This document shows positions 47,640 through 56,831 of a stretch of 64,000 bases of DNA, one piece after another (within the stretch, counting starts at the first letter, position 1; each line of letters opens with the position of its first letter). Below the pieces are notes generated by a model that saw only the letters and a list, made by a program, of their open reading frames with translations, had not been told where the DNA came from and made no database searches. The stretch spans positions 1-64,000 of the forward strand of contig NCIJ01000003.1 in the NCBI GenBank assembly GCA_002282015.1, written 5' to 3'. The position numbers and the translations under genes were made by a program. This DNA comes from Sulfuricurvum sp. 17-40-25. GTDB taxonomy: Bacteria > Campylobacterota > Campylobacteria > Campylobacterales > Sulfurimonadaceae.

Positions 47640-48356
47640 CTATTCTAAAAGTTTTGCAATGTCAGGATACCCAGCATGTTGTGCATGTGTTTGAGCCGTT
47701 CGCCCCTCTGTATCTTTTGCTTTTTTATCCGCCCCTTTAGCTAATAAAGAGATCACCAACTCTTGATTACCAGCTCCTGCTGCTAACATGAGCGGTGTCT
47801 CTCCCTCATCATCACCTTTATTTATATTGACACCATGTTCTAACAAAAGTGCTACCATATCTGGGTGATTACCAATCACTGCACTGAGCATCACAGATGC
47901 ACCGCATGGGGTGATCATGTTGACATCCGCTCCATGTGCCAGTAGTATCTCTGCACTTTTCCGATCATTTTTATCAATGGCTGTTTTGAGTGGAAAAATT
48001 CCATTTTTTGTTTTTATGTTCGGCTTTGCACCTTTAGTTAGTAGCACTTTAACAACATCGTGATGACCTTGGGTCACAGCATACATTAGCGCGCTGTATT
48101 TTGCCCCATCTTGAGCATTCACATCCGCCCCTTTTGAAATCAATGCATTCACGATTTCGACATTTCCCCCTTTTGAAGCCCACATCAAAGGAGTTGCACC
48201 ATTGACCTTTTTATTCAGATCAGTACTCTCTTGAATCATCTTACTGACGGTTGGCACATCACCTGTTTTGATGCTCTCAATCAATGCCTCATTTGCACTT
48301 AGACTGCTCATAAATGCGAAACAAACGCATAAAATACTTTTAGTAACTCTTATCAC
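47640..48356 (-). CDS. Exported ankyrin-repeat protein
   Basis: A signal peptide (about 1-22) is followed by six to seven ankyrin repeats spanning nearly all of the 238 residues. Consensus phrases include GATPLMWASKGGNVEIVNAL, GEGETPLMLAAGAGNQELV and EGRTAQTHAQHAGYPDIAKLL. It should act in the periplasm as a protein-binding scaffold. Periplasmic ankyrin proteins are sometimes tied to catalase or stress, but no such neighbour is here. Confidence 0.85.
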   Translation of the reverse strand: MIRVTKSILCVCFAFMSSLSANEALIESIKTGDVPTVSKMIQESTDLNKKVNGATPLMWASKGGNVEIVNALISKGADVNAQDGAKYSALMYAVTQGHHDVVKVLLTKGAKPNIKTKNGIFPLKTAIDKNDRKSAEILLAHGADVNMITPCGASVMLSAVIGNHPDMVALLLEHGVNINKGDDEGETPLMLAAGAGNQELVISLLAKGADKKAKDTEGRTAQTHAQHAGYPDIAKLLE

Positions 48357-48501
48357 CTATTATCCTTGTTGTTAGTATTTATTGGCAATCATACGATTAT
48401 TATTCTATAGTTTTGTTAAATATTCCTAATTCAATCGAAGCCTAACATGCTACTCTATAAGAAATCTTAGGTTACACTAATTAAAATTTAAAAGGTACCC
48501 C

Positions 48502-48903
48502 ATGAACAATGAAATGCTCACTATTTTTGTCGGGATTATTGCTGCATGTATGGTTATCATTACTCTTGTAGTCGCATTTATTGGGTTTCATGCGATTAGA
48601 GCAATGCAAAAAGGGAATGAGTTTATAGGCATTGTCCAAAATGAGTTAAGTTTCCTAACGACCAAAGGAGCATTAACCCTGCATGAGCTTAACGAATTTA
48701 TCAACCATCTCAAAGAGCAAACAGGACCGATCAGTGAAAAATCACTCTCAGCATTGCATGAAATACGAGAGTTGGTTTCCTATATCCACGAAGAAACACG
48801 CAGTCTTGCAATGAAAGCTTCAGGCGGTATTGCAAAAGTCACTATCGGCGCATTAGCAATCGGTGCACTGGCTCAGATTTTCAAGAAAAACAGTAAAGAC
48901 TAA
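48502..48903 (+). CDS. Small membrane protein, DUF948-like
   Basis: A 133-residue protein with an N-terminal helix (about 7-29), a long helical middle (VQNELSFLTTKGALTLHELN) and a second hydrophobic stretch near the end (IGALAIGALAQIF). This is the pattern of small envelope-anchored proteins such as DUF948. AAAGGTACCCC precedes the ATG. It is followed closely by a YtxH-like gene, a pairing seen in other bacteria and possibly linked to general stress; the function is not known. Confidence 0.62.
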   Translation: MNNEMLTIFVGIIAACMVIITLVVAFIGFHAIRAMQKGNEFIGIVQNELSFLTTKGALTLHELNEFINHLKEQTGPISEKSLSALHEIRELVSYIHEETRSLAMKASGGIAKVTIGALAIGALAQIFKKNSKD

Positions 48904-48913
48904 AGGAAAAATG

Positions 48914-49231
48914 ATGGAAAAAAATAATGCACTCACTTTTTTACTCGGGGCTGTTTTAGGCGGAGCTGCTGCTTATTATGCTTACAAACACCAAGATGAG
49001 ATTCTAACAGGGATTCAAGATTTAGAAGGCAGTTTAAATCTCGATAACAATGAGCTTATCGAAAAAACAAAAGCTCAGTTCGGTCAACTAAGCCAAAATG
49101 TTCAAAGTGCCATTCAGCGTTATACGGATACTGCTGGCGAAGACAATCATTCCCTCCAAGAAGAGGAAATCAGTTTTTTAAAGGAAGAACTCGATCGCTT
49201 GCGCGCCGAAGTTGCGACACTAAAGGCCTAG
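48914..49231 (+). CDS. YtxH-like small protein
   Basis: A 105-residue protein with a glycine-rich N-terminal helix (LTFLLGAVLGGAAAYYAYKH) and a helical, coiled-coil tail (SFLKEELDRLRAEVATLKA), as in YtxH-type proteins. I use ATG 48914, six bases after AAAGGA, although ATG 48911 is also possible. The last 62 bp overlap the convergent AI-2E family gene, unusually long for two real genes; both look real by composition. Confidence 0.65.
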   Translation: MEKNNALTFLLGAVLGGAAAYYAYKHQDEILTGIQDLEGSLNLDNNELIEKTKAQFGQLSQNVQSAIQRYTDTAGEDNHSLQEEEISFLKEELDRLRAEVATLKA

Positions 49232-50291
49232 TATGCGAAATATGATTACGTCGAAGCATTCGCAGTAACGTAACCACAAAAGCAACAATAGCAGGTCCTA
49301 ACAAGAACCCCCAAAATCCAAACGTCGTCAGCCCTGCAATAAGGGCAAAGAAAATTAAAAAATCATTGATTGTCTGACGTCCATGGCTAAACAGTTTATT
49401 GATCTGTTGCAGAATAATAAGCCGAACCACATTATCAATAAAAAACGACAGCATCGCCCACGAATAAATAAGAATAATCAACGCATTGAGATTATTCCCA
49501 TTAATAAACTCATTAAGTGCCACAGGGGCCCAGATCAATGCTGTTCCTACAATCGGAATAACCGAAGTAACCGCAATCATCAATCCAAATAGCCATGGAT
49601 CGTAAAGATCAAAAAAGGCGATAAAGACTCCGAAGGCAACTCCTTGCGCAACCGCTACTCCGATTAATGTATAAAATCCAGTAGCCGTTGTCGAAATCAT
49701 ATCTTGTACAAATTCTTTACGCACACGTCGTCTTACCGGAATCACCGGGACAATAGCCAAAGTAATAGGACGGCGGAATAATGCCAGAAAAAAGAAAAAG
49801 ATAACAATCATAATCATCTCTCCCAATGCGCCTAAAAAGCCCAAAATACCATTACCGACACTGACAGCCAAAGTGGAGATGATCTGTGTCTGATATTCTT
49901 TGGCTTTATGTACAAGTGTTATAGCAATCTCTCTCGCCCAATCAAATGAACTGGGAAGATGTGAGACGAGCTTCATAATTTGCATTTGATACGTAAGCGC
50001 AATTTCTCTTAATTCACCTGGATGACTGGCAGCGTAATACACAAAAAAGATAATAGGTACAAATAAAACAAAAAATAAGAGCAGTGTCATTAACGATGCG
50101 CCAATCAGCTCATGATACGAACGCATCCAACGTATTTTTATCAAGTGGTACTCAACGATATTTTGCAAAGGGGCAAAAGCCGTCAGAAGTAAAAAAGCAA
50201 CAAAAAAACTTTTTAAAAATGGAAAAAAAAGCCAGGTCATTAAGATACATGCCCCGATTATCATCACTCTGACAAATTGATTATGTTCCAT
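49170..50291 (-). CDS. AI-2E family transporter (first of a tandem pair)
   Basis: A 373-residue inner-membrane protein with about eight hydrophobic segments, including the paired N-terminal helices (ILMTWLFFPFLKSFFVAFLL) and the conserved C-terminal GFWGFLLGPAIVAFVVTLLR. Family members (YdiK, TqsA, YhhQ-like exporters) have been linked to autoinducer-2, but most have other or unknown substrates. A close paralogue lies 72 bases upstream on the same strand. The final 20 residues overlap the YtxH-like gene. Confidence 0.85.
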   Translation of the reverse strand: MEHNQFVRVMIIGACILMTWLFFPFLKSFFVAFLLLTAFAPLQNIVEYHLIKIRWMRSYHELIGASLMTLLLFFVLFVPIIFFVYYAASHPGELREIALTYQMQIMKLVSHLPSSFDWAREIAITLVHKAKEYQTQIISTLAVSVGNGILGFLGALGEMIMIVIFFFFLALFRRPITLAIVPVIPVRRRVRKEFVQDMISTTATGFYTLIGVAVAQGVAFGVFIAFFDLYDPWLFGLMIAVTSVIPIVGTALIWAPVALNEFINGNNLNALIILIYSWAMLSFFIDNVVRLIILQQINKLFSHGRQTINDFLIFFALIAGLTTFGFWGFLLGPAIVAFVVTLLRMLRRNHISHTRPLVSQLRRASDRVLPLKN

Positions 50292-50363
50292 TCTTATCTA
50301 TCCCTTTTTGTGGCATTATACATTTTAGGTGCTGATGATTGTCCTAGCAAATTTACGTTTCAC

Positions 50364-51440
50364 TCAGCGTCGTATTAAACGGTGTGCTTTTCTCAACGTA
50401 CGTAATGTCGTCACCACAAATGCGATGATAGCAGGTCCTAATAAGAATCCCCAAAACCCAAAAGTAGCCAATCCCCCTACAATCGCAAAAAAGATCACAA
50501 ATTCATTCATACGATTTTTGCCTGTGCTTAAGGTACGATTGACAAAATTTAAAATGACCAGCTTCAAAATATTATCGATAAAAAATGCCATCATAGCCCA
50601 TGAGTAAAGAGAAATGATAATAACATTGAGTGTATTCCCCTGCAAGTATTCATTGATAGCCACAGGCATCCATACTAATGCCGTTCCAAAAATAGGGATG
50701 ATTCCAGAAATACCCGCTAAAAATCCAAGTAACAAAGGATTATAGCCATCAAAAAAAGCAATGAAAATCCCAAATGCAAGCCCTTGCGCGATCATCACTC
50801 CCAATAAAGTATAAAAAACGATAGCCGTCGTCGTTATCATCTCTTCCATAAACTCGCGCTTGATAGCACGTGTCAAAGGGATAATAGGGACAAGAAACAG
50901 TGTCAATCTTCGACCGTACCACGTCAAAAAAAAGAAAAAGACAACGATCATCGCCATCTCACCCAACATTGAGACAAAAGTTTTCAAACTACTTCCAAAC
51001 CATCCGGCAAAATACGTGATAATTTCATTTTTATGCGATTTGGCAATTTCAAGTAAAGTGTCTAACGGGTCTTTCAACCAAGCCAAATACGAAGGCAAAT
51101 AAGTGGTCATCGTATCGATGCTATTTGCAACCAAGCGAATACTCTGCATAGTCTTCGCAGGCTGATCAAGAAGATGAAAGAAAAAGGTCACAATAGGAAG
51201 AAAGAGTATCAACGAAAGACCAAGCGTAACAATGGCAGCAGCAGTGACTGCCGAAACCGATGTTAAAAAATCATAACGCGCTAGTTTCAACTCAAGCATA
51301 TGATGAAGGGGTAAAATAGCCATAGCCAAGAGCAACGCGACACAAAAGCTTTTTAAAAATGGAAACAGAATCCAAACTGCGCACGCAAATGCAACCACTC
51401 CCATCCATCGTAAAAAATAATTTTGTTTCACGTAATGCAC
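50364..51440 (-). CDS. AI-2E family transporter (second of a tandem pair)
   Basis: Paralogue of the gene at 49170, similar along its whole length (shared WILFPFLKSFCVALLLAMAI, ISGIIPIFGTALVWMPVAIN, FGFWGFLLGPAIIAFVVTTL). The similarity extends to the DNA, so a tandem duplication is likely. 358 residues. Substrate unknown. Confidence 0.85.
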   Translation of the reverse strand: MHYVKQNYFLRWMGVVAFACAVWILFPFLKSFCVALLLAMAILPLHHMLELKLARYDFLTSVSAVTAAAIVTLGLSLILFLPIVTFFFHLLDQPAKTMQSIRLVANSIDTMTTYLPSYLAWLKDPLDTLLEIAKSHKNEIITYFAGWFGSSLKTFVSMLGEMAMIVVFFFFLTWYGRRLTLFLVPIIPLTRAIKREFMEEMITTTAIVFYTLLGVMIAQGLAFGIFIAFFDGYNPLLLGFLAGISGIIPIFGTALVWMPVAINEYLQGNTLNVIIISLYSWAMMAFFIDNILKLVILNFVNRTLSTGKNRMNEFVIFFAIVGGLATFGFWGFLLGPAIIAFVVTTLRTLRKAHRLIRR

Positions 51441-51468
51441 CCTTGGTTTATCTCTTAGGATTGTAACA

Positions 51469-53232
51469 CTATTGTTGACGGTTTACAAATGAACTGAAAC
51501 TCCCATCAAGTGCCTCAAGTGTTTCTCGTGAACCTTCTTCCAATACGGTACCGTTTTCCAACACATAAATATAGTCCGCTCGATCTACCGTACTGAGTCG
51601 ATGGGCAATGATAATAATGGTCTTTCCAGTTAAAAACGCTTCCAACGCTTCAAACAGTGCTGTTTCGGTATGAACATCCAATGCAGATGTGGATTCATCG
51701 AAGATCACTACTCTTGGATTTGCCAAGACCATACGTGCAATACTCAAACGCTGGCGCTGACCACCGGAGAGTCGAATACCGAATTTTCCTACCTGCGTTT
51801 GCAATCCATCGCTCAAACCATGAACAAAAGACTCCAACTGTGCGATTTTAAGCGCTTTAAAAATAGCATCATCTTCTATAGATTCCCCCATTGTAAGATT
51901 AAAGAGCAAGGTATCGTTGAACATCAGCGGCTGTTGTAAAACCACAAATACCTCATCGCGTACACGTGAAAATCCAATATCTTTGACGCTGATACCGTTA
52001 TATAAAATATCTCCTGATGTCGGAGGATAAAATCCCACCAAAAGCTGAGAGAGCGTACTTTTACCGCTTCCGCTCGCACCAATAATGGCGACCTTCGTTC
52101 CCGCTTTAATCGTTAGGTTCAGCCCCTTTAGTACCGGTTCAGCAGGATCGTACCCAAATACCAAGTCTTTTGTTTGTATCGATAAAGCGCTCCCCTCAGG
52201 TAGCACCGTCGAATTGGCGGGTTCACTGGGTTCGATAGGTAAAGAGAGAAGTTCATTTAAGCGACTAAGTGCATTCTTGGCATTCGCAAAACTGTATTGC
52301 AGTGATAATAGTTCTTGCACAGGAGTCATCATAAACCACAAATAGCCGAAGATTCCGAACATAAGCCCGATACTCAAATCTGAGTACAACACCATCACTA
52401 ATCCAAAGGCTCTAAAAATCTCAAATCCACTTAGAAAAAGGGTATACGAATACCGTTCTCCATACAATGCTTTAATCCCATACACTCTTGCACTCTCTTT
52501 GAGACTTTTGGATTGTTCGATTGCATCACCGATAAAACGATCCTCTTTATTACTCGCCCGAATCTGTCCAAACAGATCACACATCTGTGTTAGCGTATCG
52601 GAGAGAACCCCTATTGTGCGATTCTGCTCTTTTTTGAGCTTTCCGACTCTCCCTGATATCTTACGGGTCACGATCATGATCATAGGCTGAAAGATCAAAA
52701 TAAGAACCCCAAAAAGGGGATTTATCCATATCAATACGGCTGCTACTCCAATGAGAGTCGCGACCGAAACGATCAGTTTTGAGAGTGCTCCGCCTAAAAA
52801 CTGCTCAATCGTATCGATATCGGTGATGAGATGGGTGATGACTTTACCGCTGCCTAAACGCTCATACGCACTCATTGAGACATGTTTGAGATGTTCCAGT
52901 GCCTGAACCCTTATCGCGAAGCTCAGCTCTTGAGACAGAGTAATAAAAAAACGCTGTGACGTAACACTCAAAAGGAAAAAGAGAAAACGTAAAGTAATCG
53001 TCATCCCTAACACTATACCGATATACAACAACGGTTCGTGCAGTGGCGTGAATCTATCAATCACACTTGTTATTCCGCCCCCTTTTTTGAGCAGTACCTC
53101 ATCGACCATAAGAGGGATCAGTAAGGGGACAGGGATAGAGATTATCGTAGCCATTATGGCAATCAGATTTCCCCACAGCAGCGAACGTTTATAACGCAGC
53201 ATCATGCTAAAAAGAGTTTTAAAAGTAATCAT
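51469..53232 (-). CDS. ABC exporter, fused permease-ATPase
   Basis: A 587-residue half-transporter of the MsbA/LmrA type. Six membrane helices (about 15-310) are followed by an ATPase domain: Walker A GASGSGKST (about 384), Q-loop VVLQQPLMF, signature RLSGGQRQRLSIAR and Walker B VVIFDESTSALD. The transported compound may be a lipid, peptide or drug; nothing nearby decides. It is followed on the same strand by the AI-2E genes. Confidence 0.9.
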   Translation of the reverse strand: MITFKTLFSMMLRYKRSLLWGNLIAIMATIISIPVPLLIPLMVDEVLLKKGGGITSVIDRFTPLHEPLLYIGIVLGMTITLRFLFFLLSVTSQRFFITLSQELSFAIRVQALEHLKHVSMSAYERLGSGKVITHLITDIDTIEQFLGGALSKLIVSVATLIGVAAVLIWINPLFGVLILIFQPMIMIVTRKISGRVGKLKKEQNRTIGVLSDTLTQMCDLFGQIRASNKEDRFIGDAIEQSKSLKESARVYGIKALYGERYSYTLFLSGFEIFRAFGLVMVLYSDLSIGLMFGIFGYLWFMMTPVQELLSLQYSFANAKNALSRLNELLSLPIEPSEPANSTVLPEGSALSIQTKDLVFGYDPAEPVLKGLNLTIKAGTKVAIIGASGSGKSTLSQLLVGFYPPTSGDILYNGISVKDIGFSRVRDEVFVVLQQPLMFNDTLLFNLTMGESIEDDAIFKALKIAQLESFVHGLSDGLQTQVGKFGIRLSGGQRQRLSIARMVLANPRVVIFDESTSALDVHTETALFEALEAFLTGKTIIIIAHRLSTVDRADYIYVLENGTVLEEGSRETLEALDGSFSSFVNRQQ

Positions 53233-53315
53233 GATAGTTCCAAAATTTTAGTAAGGCGATTATATCGATTTTTTTCCAGTATAATTGCACCATAAACTAG
53301 CTATATGAGGAAACC

Positions 53316-53660
53316 ATGGCAAAAGGTTTTGGCGGAAAGTATTTTTCGCTTCAAGCAATCACCGCCACTGTCAATGCGATTACCATACAGCGTAATGCTG
53401 TGCGTACACGCCATTGCCATACTCAACGCTTTTCTCCTACAGATGACTCTATCGATGAAAGTCCGCCTGATCCCAATGAGTTACTCCTAGAAGCCATTGA
53501 ACCTTTTGCGCCAAAGGTCTCTCGTTGTCAGTGCCACTGTAACTGCTTTTTTCGCTCACGCGCTAAAAATGCCCTTCTCCTCTCTGCTTTACGTCCAAAA
53601 CTTCGCTTTTTATTTCGACATTATTTTACGGATCTTTCTCCTCCTAATTTGATTGTTTAA
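53316..53660 (+). CDS. Hypothetical Cys/His-rich small protein upstream of metE
   Basis: Not recognised. The 114 residues include a cluster VSRCQCHCNCFFRSR (about 78-92) and an earlier RTRHCHTQRF (about 31-40), both possible metal sites. Codon use looks normal, and GAGG is six bases before the ATG, so I believe it is translated. A frame starting at 53305 is only an overlapping shadow. It ends 43 bases before metE and probably shares its transcript. A zinc or iron role would be a guess. Confidence 0.55.
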   Translation: MAKGFGGKYFSLQAITATVNAITIQRNAVRTRHCHTQRFSPTDDSIDESPPDPNELLLEAIEPFAPKVSRCQCHCNCFFRSRAKNALLLSALRPKLRFLFRHYFTDLSPPNLIV

Positions 53661-53703
53661 CCCAATTTAGCCATTACTTATTTTAATCTTAAAGGATACC
53701 TAA

Positions 53704-55935
53704 ATGAACAACCAAACAGCAGTGCTCGGATTTCCACGAATTGGTGAAAAAAGAGAGTTGAAAACAGCCCTCGAAAACTATTGGAAAGGTACAATTTCCC
53801 TAGATGAACTCAATGCTCTCGCATCGCAACTTCGCTTAAAACATTGGACGCTTCAACGCAGTGCGGGTATTACCTCCGTTGCGGTTAATGATTTTAGCTT
53901 TTACGACAACACTTTAGATCTCATGATCGCATTGGGCGCTCAACCTCAGCGATTTCGTGACATACGTGACACAAATGAGCGTTACTTTACTATGGCACGA
54001 GGGGATGACACGCATACCGCGATGGAAATGACCAAATGGTTTAACACCAACTATCACTACATTGTCCCTGAACTCTCAGCCACCTTTAAATTTGGGGAAA
54101 TCAGTGCGCAAAAGATACTAAGCGAATACCGTGAAGCTCAGGAAAATGGATTTAAGGGAGCAATTCAGTTGATTGGCCCCATGACGTTTTTGGGGCTTAG
54201 TCGCTGTGATACACTTGTTACGCATGCGCTGTTTGATCCCCTATTGGAACAATATTCTAAACTTATACGTGAAATAGTTGTTTTAGATATGAATATTGAG
54301 ATCATAATTCATGAGCCATTTCTGAGTCTCGATACAAATGTACGACAACTTTCGTTACTTAAAATCGCCTATGATCAACTAGCCGCACTTTCTCCCTCAC
54401 TTAGCGTTGCTACGTATTTTGAACATTCCAATGAAGCAACCTCCGTTTTGGTTCATACCCCAATAAAAGGGTTAATCCTGGATTTCGTGCATGGCCAAAA
54501 AAATAGTGAATCTCTAGAGATACTAGGTCAAAGCAATAAACACGTCACAATTGGAATCATCGATGGGCGTAATGTATGGAAAAATAACCTTCAACAATCC
54601 CTTCAAACACTCGAACACATTGCTACCTATATTCCAAAAGATAGATTGTCCATTGGTAGTTCTTGTTCCCTATTACATGTCCCGTATACTCTCAAAAATG
54701 AAGAAAAATTGGACTCAAAGGTCAAAGGACTCTTAGCTTTTGCCGAAGAAAAATTGGAGGAACTAACACTGTTAGCAAATGCATTTTTCTCTGGAGAAAC
54801 CATAACCTTTCCAGCACATCCAAAAACAAGCGTGGATGAAGCGGTACAAAAACGGCTAGATGCATTAACATCTAATGACTTTAAGCGCTCTCACCCCTTT
54901 TCGGTGCGTCAAATGTCCGCACACGACCATTTCGATCTCCCTCTATTACCCACAACAACTATTGGATCATTCCCTCAAACAGCCGAAGTTCGAAAAGTTC
55001 GTCAAGAATTTAACAAAGGATTACTCTCCAAAGATGCTTACGATGAAGCCATGAAAGAAATGATTGCGGCATGTGTAGCATTTCAAGAATCTGTTGATTT
55101 GGATGTTTTAGTCCATGGAGAATTTGAGCGTAATGACATGGTAGAGTATTTTGGCGAACAGCTCAATGGATTTGCTTTTAGTCAAAATGGCTGGGTGCAA
55201 AGCTACGGAAGCCGCTGCGTTAAGCCTCCTCTTTTATATGGAGATGTCAGCCGTCCAAAAGCAATGACGCTTCAATGGAGCCAATACGCCCAAAGCTTGA
55301 CAACCCGACCGATGAAAGGAATGTTAACAGGCCCAGTTACAATTCTAAACTGGAGTTTCGTACGTGATGATCAGCCAAGATCTCTATGTGCAACACAAAT
55401 TGCTCTGGCTATTCGTGACGAAGTAGACGATCTGCAAAAAAATGGTATCACCATGATTCAAGTGGATGAAGCAGCGTTCAAAGAAGGGTACCCATTACGA
55501 CATGCTAATCGTGCCTTGTATGAGCAATGGGCACTGGAAAGTTTTTTACTTAGTACTGCTGTTGCCCACAAAGAGACTCAAATCCATACCCATATGTGCT
55601 ACAGTGAGTTTACCGATATTATCAAAACAATCGAATCCATGGATGCCGATGTGATTTCTATCGAAACTTCTAGAAGCGGTAACCGACTTCTGCGTATTTT
55701 TCAAGAAACCGGTTATGCTCAAGAAGTAGGACCTGGCGTCTATGACATTCATTCTCCCCGTATACCAAGCGTTGAGGAGATGCAAACACAAATCCATGCC
55801 CTGCTGGAAGTACTCCCAGCCAATCAGCTTTGGATCAATCCGGATTGTGGTTTAAAAACACGTGGTTGGAATGAAACAAAAGCTGCATTAATCAATATGG
55901 TAGAAGCAACCAAAAAAGTTCGCGCTACTTTATAA
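53704..55935 (+). CDS. metE: Cobalamin-independent methionine synthase
   Basis: Transfers methyl from methyl-tetrahydrofolate to homocysteine using zinc. The 743 residues have the N-terminal folate-related domain (AVLGFPRIGEKRELKTALEN) and the C-terminal catalytic domain (TTTIGSFPQTAEVRKVRQ at about 418). Zinc ligands are in HTHMCYSEF (His and Cys, about 627-630), and in NPDCGLKTRGW (Cys, about 715). AAAGGATACCTAA precedes ATG 53704. No B12 or SAM riboswitch is visible in the short upstream gap. A strong hairpin follows the gene. Confidence 0.97.
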   Translation: MNNQTAVLGFPRIGEKRELKTALENYWKGTISLDELNALASQLRLKHWTLQRSAGITSVAVNDFSFYDNTLDLMIALGAQPQRFRDIRDTNERYFTMARGDDTHTAMEMTKWFNTNYHYIVPELSATFKFGEISAQKILSEYREAQENGFKGAIQLIGPMTFLGLSRCDTLVTHALFDPLLEQYSKLIREIVVLDMNIEIIIHEPFLSLDTNVRQLSLLKIAYDQLAALSPSLSVATYFEHSNEATSVLVHTPIKGLILDFVHGQKNSESLEILGQSNKHVTIGIIDGRNVWKNNLQQSLQTLEHIATYIPKDRLSIGSSCSLLHVPYTLKNEEKLDSKVKGLLAFAEEKLEELTLLANAFFSGETITFPAHPKTSVDEAVQKRLDALTSNDFKRSHPFSVRQMSAHDHFDLPLLPTTTIGSFPQTAEVRKVRQEFNKGLLSKDAYDEAMKEMIAACVAFQESVDLDVLVHGEFERNDMVEYFGEQLNGFAFSQNGWVQSYGSRCVKPPLLYGDVSRPKAMTLQWSQYAQSLTTRPMKGMLTGPVTILNWSFVRDDQPRSLCATQIALAIRDEVDDLQKNGITMIQVDEAAFKEGYPLRHANRALYEQWALESFLLSTAVAHKETQIHTHMCYSEFTDIIKTIESMDADVISIETSRSGNRLLRIFQETGYAQEVGPGVYDIHSPRIPSVEEMQTQIHALLEVLPANQLWINPDCGLKTRGWNETKAALINMVEATKKVRATL

Positions 55936-55940
55936 TATTT

Positions 55941-55981
55941 TATGACTCACATACTCAATCCAAATGCTATGTGAGTCATAT
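55941..55981 (+). terminator. Terminator of metE
   Basis: TATGACTCACATA and TATGTGAGTCATA pair over 13 bases without mismatch around a 14-base loop, starting six bases after the metE stop, followed by TTTCAAAGCTTT. The stem is very strong though the T run is short. Confidence 0.75.
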
Positions 55982-56042
55982 TTCAAAGCTTTAATGCAAT
56001 TTTCATTCAAAAAAAATCCTTTATATCCTCACACTAACTCAC

Positions 56043-56066
56043 GAAGTGTAATTATGATTAAACTTC
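56043..56066. promoter_or_regulatory. Inverted repeat over the peroxiredoxin promoter
   Basis: GAAGTGTAAT and ATTAAACTTC are inverted repeats matching at nine of ten positions around TATG. A TACAAT -10 lies at 56073-56078, so the repeat sits over the -35 region, a place where a repressor such as a PerR/Fur-type protein would bind. The centre is AT-rich like PerR boxes, but the spacing is not the classical 7-1-7, so the binding protein is open. Confidence 0.6.
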
Positions 56067-56111
56067 ATGTGTTACAATTGTCCTAATACAAAAATAACAC
56101 AAGGAAATACT

Positions 56112-56708
56112 ATGCTCGTAACTAAACAAGCTCCAGATTTTACAGCTACAACTGTTTTAGCAGATGGAACCATCGTTGATGGATTTAAATTATCAGAAAA
56201 CTTAGGGAAAAAAGGGACTGTTTTGTTCTTTTATCCATTGGACTTTACATTTGTATGTCCATCAGAGATCATCGCGTTCTCACACAGAATCGATGACTTT
56301 GCAAGCCGTGGAGTAAACGTTATCGGTGTATCCGTTGACAGCCAGTTTTCACACTTCGCATGGAGAGAAACTGCAATTGATAAAGGTGGAATCGGTCGCG
56401 TTAAATTTCCATTGGTTGCAGACTTGAGCAAGCAAATCTCAAAAGACTATGATGTTCTTTTCGGTGATTCTGTTGCACTTCGTGGTTCATTCTTGATCGA
56501 TGCAAAAGGTATCATTCGTCACGCAGTTATCAATGATCTTCCATTGGGACGTAACATCGATGAGATGATCCGTATGGTTGATACTATGCAGTTTACAGAT
56601 GAGCACGGCGAAGTTTGCCCTGCTGGTTGGGTAAAAGGTGATGCTGGTATGAAAGCAAGCACTGAAGGTGTTGCTGAGTATCTTGCTGTACACGCAGAAA
56701 AATTATAA
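56112..56708 (+). CDS. Typical 2-Cys peroxiredoxin (AhpC/TSA)
   Basis: Thiol peroxidase for H2O2, organic peroxides and peroxynitrite. The peroxidatic Cys is in YPLDFTFVCPSE (about residue 49), and the resolving Cys in GEVCPAGW (about 172). 198 residues from ATG 56112, with AAGGA seven bases upstream; 15 earlier in-frame codons overlap the promoter and are not coding. Monocistronic, with hairpin terminator. In this phylum such genes are often named ahpC or tsaA. Confidence 0.95.
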   Translation: MLVTKQAPDFTATTVLADGTIVDGFKLSENLGKKGTVLFFYPLDFTFVCPSEIIAFSHRIDDFASRGVNVIGVSVDSQFSHFAWRETAIDKGGIGRVKFPLVADLSKQISKDYDVLFGDSVALRGSFLIDAKGIIRHAVINDLPLGRNIDEMIRMVDTMQFTDEHGEVCPAGWVKGDAGMKASTEGVAEYLAVHAEKL

Positions 56709-56715
56709 TTTGAAC

Positions 56716-56739
56716 GATTCAGGAGTAAACCCCTGAATC
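56716..56739 (+). terminator. Hairpin terminator of the peroxiredoxin gene
   Basis: GATTCAGG and CCTGAATC pair perfectly over eight bases with an eight-base loop, seven bases after the stop. The following TTCGCTCTCC is only weakly T-rich. Confidence 0.65.
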
Positions 56740-56831
56740 TTCGCTCTCCGCTATGGTACTAAAGCTTGCCTCTATCCAGCCAGACTTTTTTCTTCTCTCT
56801 TAATTAATCAAAAATCGTTTATCCTTTCATT

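Noticed and set aside
53305-53490. Overlapping 61-codon frame starting at 53305
   Set aside because: The frame at 53316 has the better-placed ribosome site, is longer and has normal codon use, so 53305 is a shadow.
53661-53703. Methionine- or B12-responsive riboswitch before metE
   Set aside because: The gap is only 43 bases and shows no conserved riboswitch structure.
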